From an uncultured Bacteroidales bacterium (GTDB lineage: Bacteria > Bacteroidota > Bacteroidia > Bacteroidales > Paludibacteraceae), in NCBI GenBank assembly GCA_937916355.1, contig CALFTM010000060.1, positions 21,596-85,595 on the forward strand: a stretch of DNA of 64,000 nt, given 5' to 3'. Under the pieces are notes generated by a model that did no database searches, was not told where the DNA came from, and saw only the letters and a list, made by a program, of their open reading frames with translations. Made by a program: the position numbers and the translations under genes. This document shows positions 42,258 through 51,206 of the stretch, piece after piece. How positions within the stretch are numbered: position 1 is the stretch's first letter; each line of letters begins with the position of its first letter.

Positions 42258-43736
42258 ATGAAGGCTTATCAGTCGTTGTGTTTTTTTTGTGCAATTTTGT
42301 TGCTAATTGTGGGACTTTGTTATTTTTTTCCAGAAGAGGGGATTGTCGTTGGAGGAAAAACCTTGGATTTTCCTACGTTGGAAGAGGCGATGACAAAGAA
42401 GGAGAAAGACACGGAGACCGCAGATGAGAAGTTGGCGAAGGCGGAGGCGGAGATGAAACTACAGATCCTCAACGATTCTCTTGCAAAGGTGAGAAAGGCG
42501 GAAGAGGCTGATTCTCTCGCTTATGTCGATACCCTCAAATCCTATGAAAATCTGCTGTACAAATCAATGGCGCGCATCGTGTTCCCTAACAATGATATAT
42601 CTAAAATGTATAAATTCTTCGACCGTTTGGATAATTGCGCAAAGGGGACTGAGAGTGTCCATATCTTACATTATGGTGATTCTCAAATTGAACAAGACCG
42701 TATTACAGGGTATATTCGTGAGCGTTTGCAACAACGTTTCGGAGGATGGGGTGCTGGTATGGTTCCGGCAATCCAGCCAATTCCTTCTATGTCTGTAGCA
42801 CAATCTGCCTCGGATAGTTTGCCTCGTTATATAGCAGATGGAACGATGCGTCAGAAATTGTCGCACAACCGCTATGGTGTTTTGGCTCAGATGGCAGAAC
42901 TGAATGGTTCTGTTACATTATACTATAGTGCGAGGGATTGGAAGAAGACCTATCCAAGGGCGAAGAAATTTTCTAAAGTTTCCCTTTTTGTCGGAAATAC
43001 TGGTGAGCATTTTTCCGCAACATTATCGTATAATGATATTGATACGACACAAATTATTGCAGAAGCTAATTCTGATATGTCGGTGATTACGTGGCAACTG
43101 CCGCAGGATATTCGTAAGTTTTCTCTGCGCCTGAAGGGGAAAGCTGAAATCTATGGTGTGAATATGAGCGGAAAGAGTGGTGTCTCTATGTCCAATATTC
43201 CTTTAAGGGGGTCGTCGGGTACATTCTTTACTCGAATCTCATCTCAACTTTTGGCTAAATCCATGAAGACGTTGAATACACGCCTTGTCATCATGGAGTT
43301 TGGTGGTAATGCGACTCCTTATTTGGATAGTGATGAAGGCGTTGAATATTACAAGAAGAGTATTTCTCGCCAGATTGCTTATGTGAAAAAGGCTTACCCT
43401 CAAGCGTTGCTGCTCTTAATCGGGCCGGCTGATATGTCGACAATGATAGCAGGGGAGCGGCAGACATATCCGTTCTTGGAGACCACCATCGAGGCGTTGC
43501 AGGAGGCGGCTATGGAGAATGATGCCATGTTCTGGAATATGTATGAGGTCATGGGGGGACGCAACTCCATGTTGAAATGGGTTGAACATGAACCGAAATG
43601 GGCTGCGACAGATTATGTCCACTTTACGGAGACGGGAGCAAAACGAATTGCGGAAGTATTCGTTCAATCGTTCTTGAATACTTACGATTATTATCATTTC
43701 TTAAAAAGAAATAAAAAGTGGAGTGGTGTTGAATAA
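42258..43736 (+). CDS. SGNH/GDSL-type hydrolase, first gene of O-acetylation cassette
   Basis: 492 residues. An N-terminal signal anchor (LCFFCAILLLIVGLCYFF) is followed by a ~70-residue acidic coiled stretch. The SGNH domain has block I HILHYGDSQIEQD, a GGN block (MEFGGNATPYL) and a final DYVHFTETGAKRIAEVF carrying the Asp-x-x-His. It should work in the periplasm. With a second SGNH protein and an MBOAT protein directly downstream, the cassette resembles AlgI/AlgJ/AlgX- or PatA/PatB-type systems that pass acetyl groups from the cytoplasm to envelope polysaccharide. The acceptor polymer is unknown. Confidence 0.87.
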   Translation: MKAYQSLCFFCAILLLIVGLCYFFPEEGIVVGGKTLDFPTLEEAMTKKEKDTETADEKLAKAEAEMKLQILNDSLAKVRKAEEADSLAYVDTLKSYENLLYKSMARIVFPNNDISKMYKFFDRLDNCAKGTESVHILHYGDSQIEQDRITGYIRERLQQRFGGWGAGMVPAIQPIPSMSVAQSASDSLPRYIADGTMRQKLSHNRYGVLAQMAELNGSVTLYYSARDWKKTYPRAKKFSKVSLFVGNTGEHFSATLSYNDIDTTQIIAEANSDMSVITWQLPQDIRKFSLRLKGKAEIYGVNMSGKSGVSMSNIPLRGSSGTFFTRISSQLLAKSMKTLNTRLVIMEFGGNATPYLDSDEGVEYYKKSISRQIAYVKKAYPQALLLLIGPADMSTMIAGERQTYPFLETTIEALQEAAMENDAMFWNMYEVMGGRNSMLKWVEHEPKWAATDYVHFTETGAKRIAEVFVQSFLNTYDYYHFLKRNKKWSGVE

Positions 43737-43754
43737 TAAGTGTTTGTTGATGAA

Positions 43755-45011
43755 ATGAAATCCCGGATTATCTCTTTTGTCGTACTTTTATTGGTTGTCT
43801 CGAACCCGAAAGCGAATGGCTTTTTTGCAGAAGACTCCGTTGCTTATCCGTTTATCGTCGATTCGTTGGTTTCACTTAGAATGCCCGATTCTGTTGATTA
43901 CGGAAGAAGGGATGTTTTTTTGAAAAAACTTGATTCGTTGGTGTTGTGCGAAGAGGGGCGGTTGAGTATTCTTCATATTGGGGGGTCTCATGTCCAAGCT
44001 GATGCCTTCCCCAATCGGGTGCGTCGTCATTTAGATTCTATCAACGGAAGACTGAAACCATCAAGGGGGCTGATTTTTCCATATAGGGTTGCGAAGACTA
44101 ATAATCCGAAGAATTATAAGGTTTGTTCGCAAGGAGAGTGGCAAGTTTCACGGAATACGAAGCGAGAAAGGTGTGCTAAATTGGGTGTGATGGGAATGGC
44201 GATATCCACGACCGACCCGACTGCTGAGATTACTGTGCAGCTCAATCCCGATTCAACCAAGAGGTGGTTTTTCACCCGTTTGACATTATTGGGTTATGGA
44301 GATTCTTTGGCTGTTCCGATCCTGATTGAGGAGGATGAATCCTTCAGGTTACCAGTCAGAGATGAAGAGGCGAATACCTTCACATACGAGTTTAGTGAGC
44401 CACAAGATTCTTTTCGCCTTCGCATTATACAGGCAGATTCTGTTCCGCAGAGATTTCATTTGCGAGGTTTCCTTTTGGAGAATGAAGAAGATGGTATCGT
44501 CTATCATTCGATTGGGGTCAATGGAGCTTCTGTTCCATCTTATCTCTCATGCGAGGATTTTACGGAGGAGTTGTCTTTGATAAAGCCTGATGTGGTCATT
44601 TTCGCCATTGGAATCAATGATGCCATACCGACCAATTTTTCGGAAGAACGGTTTATCGCGAATTATGATTCACTCATTTCAAAAATAGAAAAGGTGAGTC
44701 CGGATTGTTTCTACATATTTATAACGAATAACGATTCATATCGAAAAATCCGTAGAAACCGCCGTACGCGCTATGTTGTGAACGACAATGGGTTGAAAGC
44801 CCAGAACGCTTTCAAAACATTGGCAAAGAAGCATGACGGAGCATACTGGGATCAGTTTGCATGGATGGGAGGACTGAAATCCATGGCGGAGTGGCAAAAA
44901 TATGGTCTGGCGCAAAAAGATAAAGTTCATTTTACAAAAAAAGGATATGAATTGGTTGGCGATAAGTTCTACAATGCGCTGGTACAATTTTATTTAGATA
45001 CAATTGAATAA
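43755..45011 (+). CDS. SGNH-like hydrolase, second gene of O-acetylation cassette
   Basis: ATG at 43755, 18 bp after the previous gene; a GTG at 43740 would dull the signal peptide. The 418-residue product begins MKSRIISFVVLLLVVSNPKA, a good signal peptide. The SGNH core shows ILHIGGSHVQADAFPNRVRR (block I has GGS instead of GDS), VVIFAIGINDAIP (block III) and DKVHFTKKGYELVGDKFY (block V). Ser and the Asp-x-x-His are kept, so it can still be active. It probably completes or proof-edits acetyl transfer from the MBOAT partner. Confidence 0.85.
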   Translation: MKSRIISFVVLLLVVSNPKANGFFAEDSVAYPFIVDSLVSLRMPDSVDYGRRDVFLKKLDSLVLCEEGRLSILHIGGSHVQADAFPNRVRRHLDSINGRLKPSRGLIFPYRVAKTNNPKNYKVCSQGEWQVSRNTKRERCAKLGVMGMAISTTDPTAEITVQLNPDSTKRWFFTRLTLLGYGDSLAVPILIEEDESFRLPVRDEEANTFTYEFSEPQDSFRLRIIQADSVPQRFHLRGFLLENEEDGIVYHSIGVNGASVPSYLSCEDFTEELSLIKPDVVIFAIGINDAIPTNFSEERFIANYDSLISKIEKVSPDCFYIFITNNDSYRKIRRNRRTRYVVNDNGLKAQNAFKTLAKKHDGAYWDQFAWMGGLKSMAEWQKYGLAQKDKVHFTKKGYELVGDKFYNALVQFYLDTIE

Positions 45012-45019
45012 GAAAAAAG

Positions 45020-46876
45020 ATGAAGGATATTTTGATAAACTTTTTAAAAGACACGTTCTCGTTTGATCCGCAATCACCGTTGCTGTTCACGCAGCACTAT
45101 TTTTGGGTCTTTTTCCTATTTGTATTTGCGGTCTTTAGTCTGTTGCACAACAAGGTGTTGATGAGAAATACCTTTCTCTTCTTCGTCAGTGTCTTTTTCT
45201 ACTATAAGACGAGTGGGTGGTTTACGCTGATTCTGGTTTTTTCCACCTTTTTCAACTATTTGGATGGGTTCCTTATCCATCGGAGTAAGTCTGGTGGAGG
45301 GAAATTGTCTTGGCTGATAATAGGACTTCTTGTCAATTTGTTCACGCTGTGCTATTTCAAGTATTCTTACTTCTTTTCGGATATGGTGAAAGACCTCTTT
45401 GGGGTTGATATTCCGGTGTTCAATGTTTTTGCGTGGGTTGGAAACCAAATCGCAGGAGAACCTGTATTTTCCGTTAGTAAGATATTGTTGCCGGTTGGTA
45501 TCTCATTCTATACATTCCAGTGTATCAGTTATTTGATGGACATATTCAGGGAGAAGGTAGAGCCAGTCAAGAATATCTTCAACTTTGGATTTTACGTCAC
45601 TTTTTTTCCGCAGTTGGTTGCTGGTCCGATTGTCAGGGCGAGTTCTTTTATACCGCAGATTTATAAAAAATATTTTTTGACGAGGAGACAATTTGGTATC
45701 GCCGTCTTTTGGATACTGAATGGGTTGGCGAAGAAGATCATTTTGAGCGACTACATTGCGGTCAATTTCGTGGATAGGGTATTTGAAAATCCTACCATGT
45801 ACACTGGATTTGAGAATTTGGTCGCATTATTTGGATATTCATTGCAGGTATATGCCGATTTTTCAGGTTATACTGATATTGCGATAGGAGTGGCGATGTT
45901 GATGGGCTTTTATCTGCAACAGAACTTTAATTCACCTTATAAAGCAACCAATCCGGGAGGTTTCTGGAAACGTTGGCACATCTCTTTGTCAAAATGGTTG
46001 CAAGACTACCTTTACATCCCTTTGGGAGGGAATCGGACTGCCTCATTTGGTACGTACGCTTGCATTTTGACGATTTCGCTTGTTGGGACGATTCTTTCAG
46101 GAAGCATTTGGGTGGCGATCATTTTGATTACGATTTCGCTTATCGTGACCATCAATTGTTATAAATATCCGGAAAAGAAGAAGAACCTGACTTCCAATAT
46201 GAACCGTTTGAATACGATGTTGTTGGGAGGTTTGTGGCATGGCGCAAGTTGGAACTTCATGATTTGGGGAGGTCTAAATGGAATTGGTATGATAGTCTAC
46301 CGTTTCTGGAAGGATTGGGATGTCTACATCCGTACTGCAGTTATTGGTTCAATAACCATTATTTGTTTTACGGTTGCCTATCTCTTCCCAGCACCTGTTT
46401 GGAACATTGCTTTTGTATGGGCGGGTGTGATTTTCATCGGTACGTTCATCCGAATGATATACAATCTTTTAGGAGGGAAATCCCCTTTGTCGAAGTTGGA
46501 GATGTGTTGGGCAGTTTTTCAGACATTTGTTTTTATCACATGGACACGTCTTTTCTTCCGCGCAGGTTCAAATCTGGATCCAGCAGAGGCAAATGAGAAG
46601 GCGTGGGATACTGCTACGAACATGGTGGCGCAAATCGGAGGAACGTGGGATTGTTCGCTTATCCCGTCCATCATCTCAGGGTACTCCAATGTGTTTTTGC
46701 TGATAGTGTTAGGTATGATAATCCACTGGCTCCCAGAAAACTTCAAGCGCAGGTATCGAATTTGGTTTACCAATATGCCATTGCCTGTTATGGCCGTTTT
46801 GGTGGTTGTGTTTGTTTTTGTCATATATCAGTTTATCACTGCAGATTTGCAACAATTTATCTATTTTCAGTTCTAA
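45020..46876 (+). CDS. MBOAT-family O-acyltransferase
   Basis: 618 residues with about 12 transmembrane helices. It carries the family core: FFPQLVAGPIVRAS (helix entry), FWKRWHISLSKWLQDYLYIP near residue 315 with the first conserved His, and LLGGLWHGASWNFMIWGG near residue 410 with the catalytic His. AlgI and PatA proteins of this type carry acyl groups through the inner membrane for O-acetylation of polysaccharides. It follows the second SGNH gene by 8 bp. It is longer than E. coli-type relatives; a ~35-residue insert (LIVTINCYKYPEKKKN) lies between the two His blocks. Confidence 0.95.
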   Translation: MKDILINFLKDTFSFDPQSPLLFTQHYFWVFFLFVFAVFSLLHNKVLMRNTFLFFVSVFFYYKTSGWFTLILVFSTFFNYLDGFLIHRSKSGGGKLSWLIIGLLVNLFTLCYFKYSYFFSDMVKDLFGVDIPVFNVFAWVGNQIAGEPVFSVSKILLPVGISFYTFQCISYLMDIFREKVEPVKNIFNFGFYVTFFPQLVAGPIVRASSFIPQIYKKYFLTRRQFGIAVFWILNGLAKKIILSDYIAVNFVDRVFENPTMYTGFENLVALFGYSLQVYADFSGYTDIAIGVAMLMGFYLQQNFNSPYKATNPGGFWKRWHISLSKWLQDYLYIPLGGNRTASFGTYACILTISLVGTILSGSIWVAIILITISLIVTINCYKYPEKKKNLTSNMNRLNTMLLGGLWHGASWNFMIWGGLNGIGMIVYRFWKDWDVYIRTAVIGSITIICFTVAYLFPAPVWNIAFVWAGVIFIGTFIRMIYNLLGGKSPLSKLEMCWAVFQTFVFITWTRLFFRAGSNLDPAEANEKAWDTATNMVAQIGGTWDCSLIPSIISGYSNVFLLIVLGMIIHWLPENFKRRYRIWFTNMPLPVMAVLVVVFVFVIYQFITADLQQFIYFQF

Positions 46877-46912
46877 AGGAAAATAGGTTGATAGTATGTT
46901 ATTAGGAGAAAG

Positions 46913-46942
46913 AACATCAGATGGTAGTCTGGTGTTTTTTTT
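46913..46942 (+). terminator. Terminator after the MBOAT gene
   Basis: AACATCAGA and TCTGGTGTT form a 9-bp stem (with G-U) around TGGTAG, followed by T6. Confidence 0.8.
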
Positions 46943-47032
46943 CGTTTTTAACCCCATTGTAATTTGTTTGTAATAGAATTGTAACACCATAATTTGAAAT
47001 TTGCCACAGAAATTTTAATCCAATGTAGTTAT

Positions 47033-49294
47033 ATGGAAACTGTATTTTTGGTAGTTGTCGTATTTCTTCTTCTCTTGGCGATATTCGATATTGTCGTAGG
47101 GGTGAGTAACGACGCTGTGAATTTTATGTCGGCGGCAGTAGGGTCGAAGGCGGGTTCTTTTAAATTGATCGTTGCGGTATCTGCAATTGGAATTTTTTGC
47201 GGTGCGGCATTCTCCAGTGGAATGATTGATGTCGCTCGACACGGTATTTTCAATCCGGTCAATTTCTCTTTTTATGATGTGATGGTGATATTCCTTGCGG
47301 TGATGGTGGCGGACATATTATTGCTTGACCTCTTCAACTCATTAGGAATGCCAACTTCCACCACAGTCAGCATGGTTTTTGAATTGTTAGGAGGTGCGTT
47401 CGTTCTCTCCATCATTAAGATAGCTATGGGAACAGAAGGAGCCGATGGTTCGTTGTTGGGATTAGAGGATTATCTGAACTCGGAAAAGGCTCTGTCGGTG
47501 ATTGTCGCAATATTCGTCAGTGTGGCGATTGCCTTTGTCTTTGGTGTCATCGTACAATGGTTGTCTCGTGTGCTGTTTACCTTTACCTACGAAAAAGGCT
47601 CTAAATTGAAGATGTCGCTTTTTGGTGGATTTTCGGTCACTTGTATAATTTGGTTCCTATTGATAAAAGGAATGAAAGGGTCGTCGTTGATGACACCGGA
47701 GCTGGATCATTTCATAAAGGAGAACACTTGGGGTTTGTTATCCTCATTTATGGTAGTCTCTACTGTGCTAATGTTTATACTAAGTTACCTGAAAGTGAAT
47801 GTTTTGAAAATCGTTGTGATGTTGGGAACATTCGCATTGGCTATGGCATTTGCAGGAAACGACTTGGTGAATTTCGTTGGTGTTCCGTTGACAGGATTAG
47901 AGTCATACCTTGATTTCACGAGAAATTCAGGAGGATTGTCAACTCATGAGTTCATGATGGGTAGTTTGGCGGAGAGTGGCAAAACATCTTCATTCTTCCT
48001 TGTCATTTCGGGAGTCATTATGGTATTGTCGTTGGTATTCTCTAAAAAGGCACAAAACGTTGTCAAGACCAGTGTGGGTTTGAGTAGTCAGGAAGAGGGG
48101 GACGAACTGTTCGGAAGTTCTTCCATTGCGAGAGGTATTGTGCGCAATGCTTCAAAAATGAATTCGTTTTTCTCAAAACACCTACCAAAAGGATTTTTGA
48201 ATTGGATAGACAGTCGTTTCAACACAACGGAGATTACTTTACCACAAGGAGCGGCGTTCGACCTTGTCCGCGCAGCAGTGAACCTTGTTTTGGCAAGTCT
48301 TTTGGTGGCGTTGGGGACATCATGGAAATTGCCATTGTCCACAACCTATGTAACCTTCATGGTGACGATGGGTACAAGTTTGGCAGACCGTGCATGGAGC
48401 AGAGAGAGTGCGGTGTTCCGCATCACCGGAGTGGTTTCCGTTATCGGAGGATGGTTTGTGACCGCTGGAGCAGCCTTTTTATTAGCAGCAATTTTTGCTG
48501 TTGTCATCTACTTCGGAGGAGTGGTGATGATGTTCATTGTAGTGGTAGCTTCCGTAATCCTTTTGATTCACAACAATAAAAAGTTTGGCAAAAAGAAAAA
48601 AGAAGAGGTGGAGGATGTGTTGTTCAAGCAAATTGTCCGTTCCAAGGATTTGGAAAGCAACTGGACTATGCTGTGTCAGCATGTGAGAGAGTACAACGCA
48701 CGCCAGTTGGAATTTGTGGCAAAAGATTTTTCAGCCCAGACATCGGCGTTTTTTGAAGGAGATTACAAAAATTTGAAGAAAAGCAAATTGCAGATAGAAG
48801 AACAGCGAAGAGCTTTCAAGAGACAACGTAGATTGGAGATCATCAGTTTGAGGCACGTCGACTCTCTGACCGCCATAGAACATAATACGTGGTATTTCTT
48901 GGCGAATAACTCGGTCGAACAGTTGCTCTTCTGTCTAAAACGAATCAATGATTCCAGTTATGAGCATGTGGCAAACAATTTCTCTCCGGTTGATGATGTT
49001 TATGCAGAACAATTCATTCCGATGAAAAACAAGTTGGTCGACTATTGTGAGCAGACGGTTGCCATGTTGAAACAAAACGATTTTTCTAAAGCCGAAGAGA
49101 TTAGAAATCAATGCAGTCAGTTCCAATCAGAACTTTCCGTCTATCGTAAGCAGGTGATTGATGATATGCAGAAAAGCTCTTTGAACATTGATGCAGTGAC
49201 AGTTTACCTAAACATGGTACAAGAGAGCCAGACGCTTTTGAGTTCGCTTCGCCACCTAATCAGAGGAATGTTGAAGTTGCAAGACATTGCATAA
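47033..49294 (+). CDS. PiT-family inorganic phosphate transporter with C-terminal PhoU-like domain
   Basis: ATG at 47033; an upstream TTG at 46994 lies in the promoter-like sequence. 753 residues. The two halves of the PiT permease carry the paired signatures GVSNDAVNFMSAAVGSKAG and AGNDLVNFVGVPLTGLES. A GMPTSTTVSMVFELLGG block and a late KLPLSTTYVTFMVTMGTSLA block complete the fold. From residue ~540 to the end is a soluble, helical, Glu/Gln-rich part resembling PhoU/DUF47 proteins that usually sit beside PiT genes. A single-chain fusion fits regulated phosphate uptake. No separate phoU is nearby. Confidence 0.9.
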   Translation: METVFLVVVVFLLLLAIFDIVVGVSNDAVNFMSAAVGSKAGSFKLIVAVSAIGIFCGAAFSSGMIDVARHGIFNPVNFSFYDVMVIFLAVMVADILLLDLFNSLGMPTSTTVSMVFELLGGAFVLSIIKIAMGTEGADGSLLGLEDYLNSEKALSVIVAIFVSVAIAFVFGVIVQWLSRVLFTFTYEKGSKLKMSLFGGFSVTCIIWFLLIKGMKGSSLMTPELDHFIKENTWGLLSSFMVVSTVLMFILSYLKVNVLKIVVMLGTFALAMAFAGNDLVNFVGVPLTGLESYLDFTRNSGGLSTHEFMMGSLAESGKTSSFFLVISGVIMVLSLVFSKKAQNVVKTSVGLSSQEEGDELFGSSSIARGIVRNASKMNSFFSKHLPKGFLNWIDSRFNTTEITLPQGAAFDLVRAAVNLVLASLLVALGTSWKLPLSTTYVTFMVTMGTSLADRAWSRESAVFRITGVVSVIGGWFVTAGAAFLLAAIFAVVIYFGGVVMMFIVVVASVILLIHNNKKFGKKKKEEVEDVLFKQIVRSKDLESNWTMLCQHVREYNARQLEFVAKDFSAQTSAFFEGDYKNLKKSKLQIEEQRRAFKRQRRLEIISLRHVDSLTAIEHNTWYFLANNSVEQLLFCLKRINDSSYEHVANNFSPVDDVYAEQFIPMKNKLVDYCEQTVAMLKQNDFSKAEEIRNQCSQFQSELSVYRKQVIDDMQKSSLNIDAVTVYLNMVQESQTLLSSLRHLIRGMLKLQDIA

Positions 49295-49343
49295 ATAGTT
49301 GAGGACGCAGTAAAGAACACACTATAATAATCGTTTTCTAATT

Positions 49344-49388
49344 GAGAAGGGAGGGTAGGGATGAAACCTTATTCTCCTTCTTTTTTTT
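49344..49388 (+). terminator. Terminator after the PiT gene
   Basis: AGAAGG and CCTTCT pair over an inner GGGTA-rich loop, followed by T8. The stem is imperfect. Confidence 0.6.
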
Positions 49389-49436
49389 GATTTAAAAAAG
49401 ATTTTATTTGATTCTATGCAAAAAAAATGATGAATT

Positions 49437-49468
49437 TTTATGATAATAGAAAAAAATAACTATCTTTG
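49437..49468 (+). promoter_or_regulatory. Promoter of the beta-barrel/radical SAM unit
   Basis: -33 TTTA (49437-49440), 20-nt spacer, -7 TATCTTTG (49461-49468), an exact TAnnTTTG. The predicted leader is about 95 nt and contains an 18-codon frame. Confidence 0.6.
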
Positions 49469-49515
49469 CAAGGTTGTCGTGTTTAAGTTGGTTCTCCATT
49501 TTAAAGACGAAGAAC

Positions 49516-49572
49516 ATGGAAGTAGTAATTATAGATAAAATTATTGCACGTATAAAGAAAAATATACAATGA
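49516..49572 (+). CDS. Possible 18-residue leader peptide before the beta-barrel gene
   Basis: ATG at 49516 opens the frame MEVVIIDKIIARIKKNIQ. Its TGA (49570-49572) overlaps the ATG of the next gene (49569) as ATGA. This could make translation of the beta-barrel depend on the leader, or the overlap could be chance. The peptide is amphipathic (Ile/Val with Lys/Arg). No support beyond the overlap and the ATG. Confidence 0.25.
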   Translation: MEVVIIDKIIARIKKNIQ

Positions 49573-50264
49573 GAAGGTTAGCATTTGCAATAGTGGCGTT
49601 GATGTCTTTTATATGCACGATGTCGGTATCTGCGCAAAAGGACGTAAAAGTTCGTTTTGGTGTCGAGGGTGGTTTTAACATGACTAAGTGGAATGGTGAG
49701 GTTTTGCCTCATTATGATCTTGGTGGTATCGGAGAGATTCCTCGGACACTTGATGATGCAAGTATTCAATGTGGTTTTCATGCCGGAGTATTAGCTGATT
49801 TGGTCATTCAAGATCACTGGTCTATTCAGCCAGAGATACTTTTCACCATGGAAGGGTCAAATTTGTCCACTTCGTTGGAAGGTGATAGTTTAGGTTTGAG
49901 TTCTGAATCTCAAAAGGTGAAGGCATTTTACATCAGGATTCCGATTTTGGTTTACTACAACTTCACCAATGTTGGTCCCGGTCAGTTGTCTCCGGGTCTC
50001 GGATTCTTCTTTGCAGGAGGTGTGGCTGGTGAGGCTTTTGAGGGTGATAGCCCATTGTTGGATGAGTTTGATTGGGGACTCAATGTGAAGGTGGCTTATG
50101 AGTTGCAGAAGTATGCGCCGGGGTTGTTCCTCTCCGCAGGTTTCTCGCAAGGTTTCTCAACTTCTAAGTCAACAGGAATGAGTGTTACGGTTGGTTATAA
50201 ATTCCAATATGCAAAGTTCTTGAAGAGAGCTTACAATACAGGTATTTTGGAATACAATCCATAA
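49569..50264 (+). CDS. Outer-membrane beta-barrel protein
   Basis: 231 residues. A signal peptide ends MSVSAQ. Alternating amphipathic strands follow (VRFGVEGGFNMTKW, FHAGVLADLVI, FYIRIPILVYYNF, AGGVAGEAF, MSVTVGYKFQY), as in the OMP_b-brl (PF13568) porin-like family with 8-10 strands. It is probably an integral outer-membrane protein of unknown pore or binding function. It has a strong promoter and an in-frame leader candidate. It is followed 25 bp later by a radical SAM gene. Confidence 0.85.
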   Translation: MRRLAFAIVALMSFICTMSVSAQKDVKVRFGVEGGFNMTKWNGEVLPHYDLGGIGEIPRTLDDASIQCGFHAGVLADLVIQDHWSIQPEILFTMEGSNLSTSLEGDSLGLSSESQKVKAFYIRIPILVYYNFTNVGPGQLSPGLGFFFAGGVAGEAFEGDSPLLDEFDWGLNVKVAYELQKYAPGLFLSAGFSQGFSTSKSTGMSVTVGYKFQYAKFLKRAYNTGILEYNP

Positions 50265-50289
50265 GAGTTGTTAAAAGAAAACATTTAGC

Positions 50290-51117
50290 GTGAGATTTAA
50301 AAAGGTTTATATCGAGATTACGAATTGTTGTAATTTTAATTGTTCTTTCTGCTTTAAATCTGTTCGTAAAAAATCTTATATGTCGCCGGAAGTTTTTTCG
50401 GCGATACTTTTTTCTATTCGTCCCTATACAGACTATATATATTTGCACGTTTTGGGAGAACCTTTATTGCATCCCCAGTTGTCTGAATTGCTTGTTATGG
50501 CAGAACAGAATGGTTTTCATGTTAATATGACCACCAATGGCTCGTTGATAGTCAAGAGGATTGATTTGCTTCGCAAACACGCCATTCGACAATTTAACAT
50601 TTCCCTTCACGATGCGGAGGAGAATATTCGTGAGGCGGAGTGGGGACGATACCTTCAAGAGGTGTTCTCTTTTGCGGATGAGCAAGCTTGTAGGAGTTAT
50701 TTTTCTTTCAGACTATGGAATGAGGGTTCAGAGGCATCTGTGCGTTATAACGCCTTTTGTGAAGCGTTCCTCAAAGAACGTTATGGTTGTGATATAGAAG
50801 GACGTTGTCGTAATATAAAACTATCAGATCATATCTTTTTGCAGAGGAATGCTCGTTTTGACTGGCCGGACGGTAAGACGGATGGCGGAGAGAAGCGGAA
50901 CTGTTTTGCGATGCGAGACCAAATCGCCATTTTGGTGGATGGTACGGTCGTCCCCTGCTGTTTAGATGCTGATGCGCAGATAAATTTAGGAAATATTTTG
51001 GAGCAGGATTTCAAATCAATCATAGAGAGCGAACGGGCAGTAAAGATTGCGGAAGGTTTTCGTCGCCATGTGGCGGTCGAACCATTCTGTAAAAGTTGCG
51101 GTTTTGTTATGCCGTAA
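50290..51117 (+). CDS. Radical SAM protein with SPASM-like C-terminal Cys
   Basis: 275 residues starting at GTG 50290 (no ATG nearby; the family N-terminus FKKVYIEITNCCNFNCSFCF follows directly). The Cx3Cx2C motif uses Cys14, Cys18 and Cys21 to bind a [4Fe-4S] cluster. Later blocks are LHVLGEPLLHPQLSELL and NMTTNGSLI. The C-terminus carries CFAMRDQIAILVDGTVVPCC and FCKSCGF, as in SPASM/twitch auxiliary-cluster domains. The substrate is unknown. It is read through from the beta-barrel gene. Confidence 0.88.
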   Translation: MRFKKVYIEITNCCNFNCSFCFKSVRKKSYMSPEVFSAILFSIRPYTDYIYLHVLGEPLLHPQLSELLVMAEQNGFHVNMTTNGSLIVKRIDLLRKHAIRQFNISLHDAEENIREAEWGRYLQEVFSFADEQACRSYFSFRLWNEGSEASVRYNAFCEAFLKERYGCDIEGRCRNIKLSDHIFLQRNARFDWPDGKTDGGEKRNCFAMRDQIAILVDGTVVPCCLDADAQINLGNILEQDFKSIIESERAVKIAEGFRRHVAVEPFCKSCGFVMP

Positions 51118-51140
51118 GATTTCGGAAGATGGAGATTTAG

Positions 51141-51190
51141 GAAAAAAATTGCGCCACAATTCGTTGAAAACTGTGGCGCACTTTTTATTT
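51141..51190. terminator. Terminator between convergent radical SAM and papain-like genes
   Basis: TGCGCCACA (51150-51158) and TGTGGCGCA (51172-51180) form a perfect 9-bp stem with A-run before and T-run after, suitable for both directions. Confidence 0.88.
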
Positions 51191-51206
51191 ATTTTTAGAG
51201 AAATTT

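Noticed and set aside
42209..42427. Plus-strand 72-codon frame overlapping the first SGNH gene
   Set aside because: It is out of frame with the SGNH signal anchor and lacks any supporting feature.
43980..44020. GGSH instead of GDSH in the second SGNH protein as a sign of inactivation
   Set aside because: The Ser and the Asp-x-x-His are kept, and I recall GGSH variants in relatives, so loss of function is not supported.
50464..50685. Minus-strand frame opposite the radical SAM gene
   Set aside because: Antisense shadow; the radical SAM frame has clear motifs.
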